Shown here one piece after another: positions 26,721-35,435 of a stretch of 64,000 nucleotides of DNA. Every line of letters starts with the position of its first letter. Positions within the stretch are counted from its first letter, which is position 1. The notes beneath the pieces are model-generated. The model was given only the letters and a program-made list of their open reading frames with translations. It had not been told where the DNA came from and did no database searches. The DNA comes from an uncultured Bacteroidales bacterium (lineage in GTDB: Bacteria > Bacteroidota > Bacteroidia > Bacteroidales > UBA1715): the NCBI GenBank assembly GCA_937892155.1, contig CALAUG010000030.1, forward strand, positions 1 through 64,000, read 5' to 3'. The position numbers and the translations under genes are program-made.

Positions 26721-28100
26721 ATGAAAAAACACATATATATAATTTTATCTATTATCCTCTTTTCGGCTTGCTCAAAAGATTTTTTGGATAAACAGCCCAC
26801 AAATTTTTCTTCACAGGAAAATTTGTTATCAACTGCGGAAGGCGTAACATCTGCATTGATAGGTTGTTACAGTGATTTTCAGAGTTATACATACTATGGC
26901 AGAAATTTTGTTTTAATAGGCGATGTGTATGCCGACAATGCAAAGCTTTCCACTCAAAATACAGGAAATTTTTCGTCTTTCTACAATTATGCTGTAACGG
27001 CCGATGATGAGGATTTGACGGCATTTTGGTCAACTGCATACAGAATTATAAAAAATGCGAATAATATTGTTAAAGCCTGCGAAGATTCGACTCGTGACGA
27101 CTTGGATGAAACATTATATGGCGAAGCGCTTGCAATTCGTAGTTTGGCGTATTTTGATTTAGTGCGAATGTTTGCTAATAAACAATCGGCAGATAATAGC
27201 GGTATACCTGTTGCAAATGACACGGTCCCATATCCTGAAAGGACTTCTGTAAAGGATGTGTATACAATGATTATCAATGATTTAAAACGGGCAGAAACAT
27301 TGCTTACCAATGCAGATGTAACTCCGTTCAGATTTAATAAATATAGCGTTGAAGCCTTGTTAGTTGTGGTTTATATGTCGAATAGCCAATACACGAAAGC
27401 AATGGAATTGGCAGAATCGCTTATTGCCAGCGGGCAATATTCGCTGTTAACTGCTGAAAATTACATTGACAGTTGGTCTAAGGAGTATTCTACAGAAAGT
27501 ATTTTTTCTATTGAAATGTCGTCAACCGATAACGCTGGAACTAATAGTATCGGTCACATGCTTTCTCCTGATGCTTATGGTGGATTGGTGCCAACCGATG
27601 ATTTACTTAAATTGTTTTCTGACAGTGATATTCGTACGGCATTCTTCAATATTCGCTCGGAAACTTTTTTTAATAAATATCCTGGTCGTAATGGAATGGG
27701 AATTGACAATGTGCCTGTTCTCCGTTTGTCAGAAATTTATTTCATTTTAGCCGATTGCTATATGTACAAATTGCTACAGACGAATGATAGTCAATACTAC
27801 GAGAAGGTTCTCAATGTAATGAATACGTTGACCAAACGTGTTGATCCAACCTGCGTGTTTGAAAATTTGTCTATGGATGATTTATTATTGAAAATTCACG
27901 AAGAATACCGTAAGGAATTTGCATTCGAAGGTAAACGTTACTTTCAATTAAAACGCTCAATTTATTCATTCCCAATTCAGCGTAACGATTGTAATGCAGC
28001 GATATGCGAAGTAGCGAACCCAAGTTATATGTTTGCATTTCCTATACCAACGGCTGAATTGAATGCCAATTCTAACTTATCTCAAAATATAGGATACTAA
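26721..28100 (+). CDS. SusD/RagB-family outer membrane lipoprotein (orphan)
   Basis: 459 residues. Lipoprotein signal with lipobox LFSAC (Cys17) and then the SusD start KDFLDKQPTNF. The body shows the TPR-rich SusD pattern: ALAIRSLAYFDLVRMFA, the SVKDVYTMIINDLKRAETLL helix pair, and near the end VPVLRLSEIYFILADCYM and IHEEYRKEFAFEGKRYFQLKR. SusD proteins lie on the cell surface as a lid over a TonB-dependent SusC channel and capture glycans or peptides. No SusC is next to it: the upstream gene is dxs on the other strand, and the downstream gene is a small lipoprotein. The partner channel must be elsewhere, or the protein works differently. Confidence 0.9.
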   Translation: MKKHIYIILSIILFSACSKDFLDKQPTNFSSQENLLSTAEGVTSALIGCYSDFQSYTYYGRNFVLIGDVYADNAKLSTQNTGNFSSFYNYAVTADDEDLTAFWSTAYRIIKNANNIVKACEDSTRDDLDETLYGEALAIRSLAYFDLVRMFANKQSADNSGIPVANDTVPYPERTSVKDVYTMIINDLKRAETLLTNADVTPFRFNKYSVEALLVVVYMSNSQYTKAMELAESLIASGQYSLLTAENYIDSWSKEYSTESIFSIEMSSTDNAGTNSIGHMLSPDAYGGLVPTDDLLKLFSDSDIRTAFFNIRSETFFNKYPGRNGMGIDNVPVLRLSEIYFILADCYMYKLLQTNDSQYYEKVLNVMNTLTKRVDPTCVFENLSMDDLLLKIHEEYRKEFAFEGKRYFQLKRSIYSFPIQRNDCNAAICEVANPSYMFAFPIPTAELNANSNLSQNIGY

Positions 28101-28864
28101 TGAAAAAATTACTCATAGTTTGTTGTTTAGTAGTATTGATTTCGTGTTCTAAAAACGACTATTTAGATGCGTCGATAGGTGAATCTACTGTTGAATTTGC
28201 TCAAACAACAATGACCGAAACGATATTGTTTATCGCTGACAGTCAATATGATATAGCAGTTCCCATCCAAATTTTTGGTGGTTCAAAAGCAGCAACGGTA
28301 AGGGTGTCGGCCGAATCACAGTTATCAAATGATGCTTTTTCAGTGGAATCAACGAAACAAATCCAAAAGGATGTAGCATTAGATACCATACACGTGTTAG
28401 TGAATACCGACAGGATAAAAAAGGGAACCGAATATTCTGTTATATTACGAATTTCTTCGGATGACATACGTGTGTCGCAAAATTATGCAACGTGCCAAAT
28501 ACGGTTCTCTCAGCAGGCATTTATAGATTATTTCACAGGAGTATATTCTTGTTTTGAAACGTCAACAAATTCTACCTACGAGGTTGAGTTAAAGAAGGAG
28601 TCTGATACGACGGTAAGGAACTTGAATTTTTGGGATTTTCCACTTGCGGGACAGTATGTTTCATTTGCGTTTGTACAGAATGAAACGCAAACTGTATCTA
28701 TTGCCGATGATACGGAATGGACAGACAAGTTGGGAAATAAGTACAAGATTTCTGGGAACGGTACATACGATTTACAAGGAAATTTTTCCATAGATTTTGT
28801 AATGAAGGATTTTGCAACAGATGCAGTATATCAGTCTGGGAAACAGATATATACAAAAAAATAG
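28100..28864 (+). CDS. SusD-companion lipoprotein (DUF4843/DUF1735-like)
   Basis: 254 residues. Signal peptide with lipobox VLISC (Cys16). The first half is an Ig-like beta-sandwich (VEFAQTTMTETILFIADSQ to SQNYATCQIRF) of the type seen in small lipoproteins that follow SusD genes. The second half is another beta domain ending in a positively charged tail. Its start overlaps the SusD stop by one base (TAATG), so the two are coupled and probably work together at the surface. The DUF assignment is by resemblance only; substrate unknown. Confidence 0.68.
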   Translation: MKKLLIVCCLVVLISCSKNDYLDASIGESTVEFAQTTMTETILFIADSQYDIAVPIQIFGGSKAATVRVSAESQLSNDAFSVESTKQIQKDVALDTIHVLVNTDRIKKGTEYSVILRISSDDIRVSQNYATCQIRFSQQAFIDYFTGVYSCFETSTNSTYEVELKKESDTTVRNLNFWDFPLAGQYVSFAFVQNETQTVSIADDTEWTDKLGNKYKISGNGTYDLQGNFSIDFVMKDFATDAVYQSGKQIYTKK

Positions 28865-28963
28865 TCATTTGTTGAATAGCGTTTTTGAACTTTTAAATGG
28901 ACAGTATTGGAAAATCCTTCGCGAGTCGCTGCCGATGACGTTCCTAAATATGGGAAATAACTC

Positions 28964-28971
28964 TATATTTG
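28964..28971 (+). promoter_or_regulatory. -7 element very close to the ribF start
   Basis: TATATTTG, an exact TAnnTTTG match, ends only 7 nt before the ribF ATG (28979). If used, the transcript would be leaderless or nearly so. There is no good TTTG at the -33 position, so the call is moderate. Confidence 0.45.
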
Positions 28972-28978
28972 TGTTGAA

Positions 28979-29902
28979 ATGCGAGTGTATCATTCCATAG
29001 AAGAATTTTCGGCTGTCAATCCTGTTGTTACGGTTGGAATGTTTGATGGTGTTCATGCGGGTCATCGTTCTATACTACGACAGTTAGAAGTGTCAAAACA
29101 TCAATTTGCAGGAGAATCTGTGCTCATTACGTTTTGGCCTCATCCCAGACAGTTTTTTGGTCGTATGCAGGGCTTTTCCATATTGAGTACAATAGAGGAA
29201 AAACTTCAACTGCTTTCCGACAGTGGATTGGATGTCTGTTTGGTATTGCCGTTTACAAATGAATTTGCTCAATTATGTCCGGAAGAATATATTCAGACTA
29301 TTTTGTGTAAGGGTGTAGGTGCAAAAAAAGTGATTATTGGCTACGACCATAAATATGGGAAAGATGGTCGTGGTTCGTATGGTTTAATGCAGCAATACGG
29401 CAAGCAGTGCGGTTTTGCCGTTGAACAGATAAAGGCTTTTACGATAGATTCTCAAGCAATCAGTTCAACGAAAATACGTAACCTTTTAGCAGACGGACAC
29501 ATAGAAGAGGCCAATGCCTATTTGTCATATTCATATTTTGTGAATGGTGTCGTTGTTCCTGGTTCACAAATAGGTAGGACCATAGGTTTCCCAACAGCAA
29601 ATGTTCATATAGATTCTGAGTTAAAGGCTCTTCCAGCACCCGGTGTATATGCTGGCTATGCTGAATGTTGTGGAGTGAAATACAAATCCGTTATCAATAT
29701 TGGAACAAATCCAACTGTGAAACAATGTGCGCCACTTTCTATTGAGGCTCATCTTATTGATTTTCAAGGAGATTTATATAAAAAGAATTTAAAAATTTCT
29801 TTTTTGAAACGTTTACGCGATGAGCAGAGGTTTTCTTCGTTAGATGAATTGAAACAGGCAATAGAACAGGATGTTAATTCAATTCGTGATTTGGATTTAT
29901 AA
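28979..29902 (+). CDS. ribF: Bifunctional riboflavin kinase / FAD synthetase
   Basis: 307 residues. The N-terminal nucleotidyltransferase domain holds TVGMFDGVHAGHRSIL (HIGH-like ATP site) and ITFWPHPRQFF; the ISSTKIRNLL motif closes it at about residues 160-170. The C-terminal riboflavin kinase domain has GRTIGFPTANV and NIGTNPTV. It turns riboflavin into FMN and then FAD in the cytoplasm. Length and domain order are standard. It ends in TTATAA, whose other strand is the stop codon of the convergent glycosyltransferase gene. Confidence 0.95.
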   Translation: MRVYHSIEEFSAVNPVVTVGMFDGVHAGHRSILRQLEVSKHQFAGESVLITFWPHPRQFFGRMQGFSILSTIEEKLQLLSDSGLDVCLVLPFTNEFAQLCPEEYIQTILCKGVGAKKVIIGYDHKYGKDGRGSYGLMQQYGKQCGFAVEQIKAFTIDSQAISSTKIRNLLADGHIEEANAYLSYSYFVNGVVVPGSQIGRTIGFPTANVHIDSELKALPAPGVYAGYAECCGVKYKSVINIGTNPTVKQCAPLSIEAHLIDFQGDLYKKNLKISFLKRLRDEQRFSSLDELKQAIEQDVNSIRDLDL

Positions 29903-30934
29903 ATTATTTATCTGTAGAATTTCTACAATACAATGTTCCAAATCTTTTTGTAGTCTTCGTTGTTTTATACACCAGTAACGGTCTTTTGCCTCAAGGTAAT
30001 GTCCTAAATAAATTTGCTCGCTTTGACCAGGGGTAGGGACCAAAATAGCTTTGCATTTCAATGTCTCATAATCCATAATGGAACTATATCCAGCACGGGA
30101 AATGACAAGACGGCTGCCACAAATTAGTTGATTAATTTCTTCGTTGGTTGCGAACGTTTGAATTTTGCAATTCCCAATTTTCGTGGATTTATTGTGAGCT
30201 GCCACTACGCCACGGATAATACATGATTTATATGGAAGATTAGGCAAGATAGCACGTAGTTCTTTCTCGAAAATTCCACGTTGAGGTTCTGGGCCAGAGA
30301 GAATAGCCACAATGTCAAATTCAGGTTTGCAGTCAATATGCGTGCGTCCAGAAAGTGGACCGATAAAGTAACTATTGGGAATTGTCCAGCTGTGCGATAA
30401 AATGCCTGAAAGATTTTTTGAACCGCTGTAGTCGGGAATCCAACATTCATCAAATTCGGAAATAATAGATTTGTTTACCCAGAAGAAAATTCGTTCCATC
30501 CAACGTACTAAAAATGGCAGACGAATTCTAATTTGATGCGTGATGAATATAGATTTGCACAAGGAACTATGCATTCCAAAGCGGTTATCTGCTATCAAAT
30601 ACGTTGCTGAATATTTTTGTACCAATTCGTTTGCAATATGTTCTTCGTTTGTTTTGGTATTAAATGCCTTTGGTATTTGAAGAAATAATTTGAAAAATGT
30701 CGTTAAAGCGTTGGTGCTATACGAAATTCCATATTCGGGAATTTGTTCGTGTGTAATGTTTGGAAATTCTTGTTTGAGCAGTTCATACGACCGTCCCGAA
30801 GCCGCCACAATACACGTATTGTTGTTTTCTATCAGTTCTTTTATGATAGGAATGCAGCGGGTAGCGTGACCCAATCCCCAGTCCAGAGGAGAGATAACGA
30901 CAACTTGGTTTTGTATGTCTGCAATTCTATCCAT
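29897..30934 (-). CDS. MurG-like (GT28) glycosyltransferase
   Basis: About 345 residues. The start is ATG 30934 (MDRIADIQNQVVVISPLDWG). The longer open frame back to 31246 only runs antisense through kdsB and is rejected. N-terminal GT-B motif DWGLGHATRCIPII, and a C-terminal donor-binding block around QLICGSRLVISRAGYSSIMD and PTPGQSEQ, similar in layout to the Gtf/MurG C-terminal domain. It probably transfers a sugar to a lipid or glycan at the inner membrane; the real substrate is not known. It faces kdsB divergently and overlaps ribF by six bases tail to tail. Confidence 0.78.
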   Translation of the reverse strand: MDRIADIQNQVVVISPLDWGLGHATRCIPIIKELIENNNTCIVAASGRSYELLKQEFPNITHEQIPEYGISYSTNALTTFFKLFLQIPKAFNTKTNEEHIANELVQKYSATYLIADNRFGMHSSLCKSIFITHQIRIRLPFLVRWMERIFFWVNKSIISEFDECWIPDYSGSKNLSGILSHSWTIPNSYFIGPLSGRTHIDCKPEFDIVAILSGPEPQRGIFEKELRAILPNLPYKSCIIRGVVAAHNKSTKIGNCKIQTFATNEEINQLICGSRLVISRAGYSSIMDYETLKCKAILVPTPGQSEQIYLGHYLEAKDRYWCIKQRRLQKDLEHCIVEILQINNL

Positions 30935-30956
30935 AATTAAGTTGAATAACCGTGGC

Positions 30957-30987
30957 CAAAAATATGCATAAATTGTATTTTTGTAAA
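30957..30987 (-). promoter_or_regulatory. Divergent, overlapping promoters for the MurG-like gene and kdsB
   Basis: Minus strand: TTTA (30984-30987), 19-nt spacer, exact TATTTTTG (30957-30964), 23 nt before ATG 30934. Plus strand: exact TATTTTTG at 30976-30983, 14 nt before the kdsB ATG 30998, with a poor -33. The plus -7 box lies in the spacer of the minus promoter, so only one polymerase can bind at a time. Confidence 0.55.
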
Positions 30988-30997
30988 AAATATTGAT

Positions 30998-31741
30998 ATG
31001 AAAACGATAGTTATTATTCCTGCCCGTTATGGTTCTTCCCGTTTCTCTGGCAAGCCATTGGCAATGATTCAAGGTAAACCAATGATTCAACACGTATACG
31101 AAAATGCTTCTAAAGCATTTCCCGATGTGTGGGTGGCAACCGATGACGAAAGAATAGAAGCAAAGGTAAAGGAATTTAATGGCAATGTCGTTCTCACGTC
31201 TCCAACTTGTCCAAGTGGAACGGACCGTTTGGCACAGGCTATTCAATCAATTCCTAATGGAGATTCGTTTGATGTTGTGATTAATGTTCAGGGCGATGAA
31301 CCGTTTATTCAAGCTGAGCAGATAGTATTGCTGGCAAGTATTTTTGAAAAAGATTCGTCAACTCAAATAGCTACGTTAGTAAAGAAAATCACAGAATCTG
31401 TCGATTTGTTCAATCCAAATAAACCAAAAGTTGCCGTTGCCGAAGATGGTCATGCAATTTATTTCAGTCGTTCTCCCATACCATATCTGCGCGATTGTAA
31501 AGACCAGCAGGAATGGGTGAACAAACGTACATATTACAAACATATAGGCATTTACGCGTATAAACGTAATGTGCTACTTGAAGTTACAAAACTACCGCAA
31601 TCGTCTTTGGAAAAGGCTGAAAGTTTAGAGCAACTTCGTTGGATAGATAATAACTACCGCATTAATACGGCAGTAACAGAATACGAGAATTTGTGTGTTG
31701 ACACGCCCGAGGATTTACAAAAGATTTTGGAGACGCTATAA
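30998..31741 (+). CDS. kdsB: 3-deoxy-manno-octulosonate cytidylyltransferase
   Basis: 247 residues. KdsB makes CMP-Kdo from CTP and Kdo for the LPS inner core. The N-terminus MKTIVIIPARYGSSRFSGKPL is the nucleotide-binding signature. VVINVQGDEPFI holds the catalytic Asp, and IYFSRSPIPY and KHIGIYAYKRNVL are conserved blocks. Standard length. It ends in CTATAA, in which the stop codon of the convergent CNNM gene is read on the other strand. Confidence 0.96.
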   Translation: MKTIVIIPARYGSSRFSGKPLAMIQGKPMIQHVYENASKAFPDVWVATDDERIEAKVKEFNGNVVLTSPTCPSGTDRLAQAIQSIPNGDSFDVVINVQGDEPFIQAEQIVLLASIFEKDSSTQIATLVKKITESVDLFNPNKPKVAVAEDGHAIYFSRSPIPYLRDCKDQQEWVNKRTYYKHIGIYAYKRNVLLEVTKLPQSSLEKAESLEQLRWIDNNYRINTAVTEYENLCVDTPEDLQKILETL

Positions 31742-32833
31742 ATAATCTTCCTTAAAATCGGTTTTGCCATCTTGTCCTTTTATTGGCAGAGAACGGAAGT
31801 TTTTATTTTGTTTCTGACGTTTTTCCCAACGTTCACGTGCGAATTGTTGTAAATCACTTACTTCGTCGTTTTCGTCAATAATTTCCAAACCGAGAATGGT
31901 TTCTATAATGTCTTCAAGAGTTAAAATACCTTGGAAACAACCATATTCATCAATCATTACTGCTATCTGGGCTTTGTTTTTCAACAGTGTTTCCCAAACG
32001 TCGCTAATAGATTGTTCTTCGTTGAAAAAAGAAATATCTCGTTTAAGACTTCCTAATGTCATTTCAAAATTATCTTCTGCCAATTCTTCCAAAGCGTCAC
32101 TGCGTAGTACGTAACCAGTAATAAATTCTTTAGAATCGGCATAAACAGGGATTCGTGAGAAATGAAGATATTCGTCGTTGTCGTAAAATTCTTTCAGTGT
32201 CATCGATTCTGGAGCGATAGCGGCAACCACACGCGGAGTCATCACGTCGAAAGCTTTGATATTATCCAGCTTGATAATATTTTGAATGATTTTGTTTTCG
32301 TTTTCTTCTATCACTCCTTCTTCTTCTCCTACATTTGCCATTGCCGAAACTTCTTCACGACTTACGGTGGCTTCTGCTTCTTTCGGAGTAATCCATTTGG
32401 TGATAAGCTTTATCAACATCACAAATGGATACATAATGATGATTAGTGCACTGATAATTCTTGCCGCTGGAGACATTAAGTGTTTCCAATACGATGTGCC
32501 GATAGTCTTTGGTATTATTTCAGAAAAAACAAGAATCAATAGTGTGACTATGGCTGAAACTATGCCAAAAGGTACGCTGTTAAGAACAATAGCTGCCTGT
32601 TTCCCAACTCCGGCTGCGCCAACTGTGTTGGCAATTGTATTTAATGAAAGGATTGCCGCTAAAGGTCTATCGGTCTCCTGCTTATATTTTTTAAAAACTA
32701 CGGCGCTTTTGTGGCCTTCTTCTTCACGCATAGTGATATACGATATAGGAGTAGACATTAAAACTGCTTCCAGTATAGAACATAGGAACGATGTTACGAG
32801 CGCAATAAGAAGATACGTTATGAGTAAAACCAT
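31736..32833 (-). CDS. CNNM/CorC-type membrane protein with CBS pair
   Basis: 365 residues. An N-terminal CNNM (DUF21) domain has about four membrane helices (LLITYLLIALVTSFLCSILEAVLM to RIISALIIIMYPFVMLI), and the motif FSEIIPKTIG is the conserved Pro-rich turn. A cytoplasmic CBS pair follows (about 195-325), with IAVMIDEYGCFQGILTLEDIIETILG as the second CBS. It lacks the usual C-terminal CorC_HlyC FAD-like domain, ending at about 30 residues after CBS2. Likely involved in Mg2+ or Na+ handling; the name hemolysin is historical. Overlaps kdsB by six bases. Confidence 0.85.
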   Translation of the reverse strand: MVLLITYLLIALVTSFLCSILEAVLMSTPISYITMREEEGHKSAVVFKKYKQETDRPLAAILSLNTIANTVGAAGVGKQAAIVLNSVPFGIVSAIVTLLILVFSEIIPKTIGTSYWKHLMSPAARIISALIIIMYPFVMLIKLITKWITPKEAEATVSREEVSAMANVGEEEGVIEENENKIIQNIIKLDNIKAFDVMTPRVVAAIAPESMTLKEFYDNDEYLHFSRIPVYADSKEFITGYVLRSDALEELAEDNFEMTLGSLKRDISFFNEEQSISDVWETLLKNKAQIAVMIDEYGCFQGILTLEDIIETILGLEIIDENDEVSDLQQFARERWEKRQKQNKNFRSLPIKGQDGKTDFKEDYL

Positions 32834-32913
32834 TATTTTTAGTAATTCGTAGCAAACATACGTTATTTATTAGATATTCACAAATTATTAGAGTTGTCAG
32901 TTGTCAGAATTGA

Positions 32914-34695
32914 TTATAGTTCACTTCGTTTGATGTCCTTTAATTGTAGTTGCAGGGAAGTATTTCCTCTGAAAACATTTGTGACGATTGTGAAGCAAAT
33001 ATCAATTTTGTTTTTGGGGGGAATTGTCCGCCATTTTTCTGCCATACCAAAACCAACAGCGCTGATGAAGGTATTGTCTACATTTCTAAAATTCAATTTT
33101 ATATGGTTGTTTTCGCCACCCATAAAGTACACTGAATCAGGAACAATGCCGCGAATTGCGAATACTGGTTCCATATTTTGCGGGCCGAATGGCGCCATAT
33201 ATTGTATTTGTGAATAAAAATCGTTTGTAATATTGTCAAGTGTTATTTCTTCGTCAATTTGTATTGACGGACTTTTTTGATTCTCTGTGATTCGTTCGGA
33301 AACAACTACATCAAATTTTTTACAAAAAGGTTCAAAATTTTCTTTCGGCATTGATAATCCAGCAGCGTGGGTATGTCCGCCAAATGCAGAAAGCAAATCA
33401 GAACAGGCTTCGATAGCAGAATACAAGTCAAATCCTTCCACAGACCGGGCTGAACCAGAAATTATGTCACCGTCACCGCAGAGAATTATAGTTGGTTTGT
33501 AATATTTTTCAATCATTTTTGCCGCTGCAATGCCGACTACGCCTTTATGCCAAGTGTCCTTATAAAGCACTGTGGTACTTTTTTGTGAAAAAGAATTGTC
33601 GGAAAGAATCATTGCGTCTGCTTCTTTGCAAATAATGTTTTCTTTTTCCCGTCTGTCGTTGTTATTTTCCACCACAGTTGTAAAATAACTGCAGGCCTCC
33701 TCAGGAGTTTGAGCTAAAAGTAATTTGATAGCCGAGTGGGCAGAGCACATTCGCCCGGCAGCATTTATTTTCGGAGCAATTTTAAAAACAATATCGCTTA
33801 CAGTCAATGGTGAAGGTGCTACAATTTGGTCTTCTTCATTTTGATTATAAATGACGATAAGTTTGGCGTTGGCAAGCATCATTTTTACGGAAAGAAGTGG
33901 TTTTTGCAACATTTTTTTCAAACCATAGTACATATAAATGCGGTTTTCACCAACTATGGGAACAATGTCGGCAGCCGTACTAATGGCCACATAATCAAGG
34001 TAGCAATATAAATTTGTACGAAGGTAATCCTCTAACGAACACATTGGGCGAAATATCTCGTACTCATATTCGCAAATGGCGTGAAGCAGTTTAAATCCTA
34101 CGCCACAACCAGAAAGTTCTTTGAAAGGATAGGTTTCGTCAGTACGTTTCGGGTCAAGAATTGCGTAGGCAGGAGGTAATACGTCACCCTGATTGTGATG
34201 GTCGCACACGATGACGTCTATGCCAGCTTGTCGTGCAATATTTATGGTGTGATTTGCCTTTATTCCGCAGTCCAAGGTGATAATAACTTGTACGCCATCG
34301 GCAATAGCTTTTTGAATACCGATTTCGGAAACTCCATATCCTTCTTTATAGCGGTCGGGAACGTAGAAATCAACATCGGCAGTTTTCTTTTGTAAAAACG
34401 AATACACTAAAGCGATTGCTGTTGTTCCATCGACATCATAATCACCGTACACAAGAATTTTTTGATGTTCATTTAGCGCTCTCACAATTCGTTCCACGGC
34501 TTTTTTCATGTCAATCATGAGCCACGGTGAATGCAGATTTTCCGTATGTGGTTTACTATATTCAAGAAACTTCTGCGCAGTGTCAATGCCTCGTTTTACG
34601 AGGATTGATTTAATATGCGGATATAATTGTATCCCTAAATCTATTGAATCAATGTTTTCAACAGAGCAGGGGACAGTCCAAACAAAATCAGTCAT
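32914..34695 (-). CDS. recJ: Single-strand-specific exonuclease RecJ
   Basis: 593 residues, cytoplasmic 5'-3' ssDNA exonuclease of recombination and mismatch repair. The DHH-family motifs are visible: ILVYGDYDVDGTTAIALVY (motif I), VIITLDCGIKA (II), VIVCDHHNQGDVLPPA (III, DHH) and the DHHA1 region SGSARSVEGFDLYSA with FGGHTHAAGLSM. The C-terminal OB-like domain (MAPFGPQNMEPVFAIRG) is present. It overlaps the upstream nucleotidyltransferase gene by 8 nt, so it is translated as part of the operon that starts near 38363. Confidence 0.95.
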   Translation of the reverse strand: MTDFVWTVPCSVENIDSIDLGIQLYPHIKSILVKRGIDTAQKFLEYSKPHTENLHSPWLMIDMKKAVERIVRALNEHQKILVYGDYDVDGTTAIALVYSFLQKKTADVDFYVPDRYKEGYGVSEIGIQKAIADGVQVIITLDCGIKANHTINIARQAGIDVIVCDHHNQGDVLPPAYAILDPKRTDETYPFKELSGCGVGFKLLHAICEYEYEIFRPMCSLEDYLRTNLYCYLDYVAISTAADIVPIVGENRIYMYYGLKKMLQKPLLSVKMMLANAKLIVIYNQNEEDQIVAPSPLTVSDIVFKIAPKINAAGRMCSAHSAIKLLLAQTPEEACSYFTTVVENNNDRREKENIICKEADAMILSDNSFSQKSTTVLYKDTWHKGVVGIAAAKMIEKYYKPTIILCGDGDIISGSARSVEGFDLYSAIEACSDLLSAFGGHTHAAGLSMPKENFEPFCKKFDVVVSERITENQKSPSIQIDEEITLDNITNDFYSQIQYMAPFGPQNMEPVFAIRGIVPDSVYFMGGENNHIKLNFRNVDNTFISAVGFGMAEKWRTIPPKNKIDICFTIVTNVFRGNTSLQLQLKDIKRSEL

Positions 34696-35428
34696 TTAAG
34701 AAATCAAATTTGCGGTTTTTAACTAGTTTTTCTATGGATTCAAATTCTTCGAATTTGCCCACATCCAGCCAAAAATCGCCAGTATGATCGTATGCAATTA
34801 TTGGGTGGTTTGCGGCCAGACGGAGATATAAATCCATTATTGCAAATTTGCCACTTTCTGTGATAAAATCAAAAATCTTTGGACTAATTATTTGTATTCC
34901 GCTAAATGCGAGTGGAGTGTAATGTTCACGTTTGCGGACAATTTTTTGTTCCTGTGTCTTCCGATTTTCCCATGCACATAGTTGATTTTCAGAGTCAAAC
35001 AATAGATACCGCGACGTAATTCTATCGCTTACAGCAAGTGTGACTAAGGCGTTGTTTTTGATGTGATAATCAATCATTTTCTTGAAATCAATAGAGCAGA
35101 GAATGTCAACGTTACATACTAAAAACGGTTCGTCACCTGTCAAGAATTCTTTTGCTTTCAACAATCCGCCGCCAGTGTCTAGTAATTCGTTGCTTTCGTC
35201 CGAGATTGTGATAGGAATGCCAAAATCGTTGGATTGTATGAACGAAATAATTTGTTCGGCAAAGTGGTGAACGTTTACGACAATTTCGTCAAATCCTGCA
35301 TGTTTTACATTGCGGATAGCATATTCCAAAAGTGTATGTCCGTTACACTCAACTAAAGCCTTTGGCTTTTGGGCAGTAAGAGTTTTTAGGCGGGTCCCTA
35401 AACCCGCCGCAAAAATCATTGCTTTCAT
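34688..35428 (-). CDS. Sugar-1-phosphate nucleotidyltransferase (MurU-like)
   Basis: 246 residues. N-terminal pyrophosphorylase signature MIFAAGLGTRLKTLTAQKPKALVE with the G-x-G-T-R-L and K-P-K residues, then PFLVCNVDILCSIDF (metal-binding Asp), and the end AYDHTGDFWLDVGKFEEFE. The short length, with no left-handed beta-helix, resembles MurNAc-1-phosphate uridylyltransferase (MurU) or HddC-type enzymes. The exact sugar is unknown. Between a SPOR gene and recJ; a link to cell wall recycling would fit the SPOR neighbours but is an inference. Confidence 0.82.
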   Translation of the reverse strand: MKAMIFAAGLGTRLKTLTAQKPKALVECNGHTLLEYAIRNVKHAGFDEIVVNVHHFAEQIISFIQSNDFGIPITISDESNELLDTGGGLLKAKEFLTGDEPFLVCNVDILCSIDFKKMIDYHIKNNALVTLAVSDRITSRYLLFDSENQLCAWENRKTQEQKIVRKREHYTPLAFSGIQIISPKIFDFITESGKFAIMDLYLRLAANHPIIAYDHTGDFWLDVGKFEEFESIEKLVKNRKFDFLND

Positions 35429-35435
35429 GCTGCTT

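Noticed and set aside
30935..31246. N-terminal extension of the MurG-like gene antisense to kdsB
   Set aside because: The extra 104 residues show no family pattern, run opposite to the start of kdsB, and the natural start MDRIADIQ at 30934 has a perfect -7 box upstream of it.
32286..32852. 188-codon plus-strand frame opposite the CNNM gene
   Set aside because: Hydrophobic translation arises from the antisense of membrane helices; the CNNM/CBS protein is the real product.
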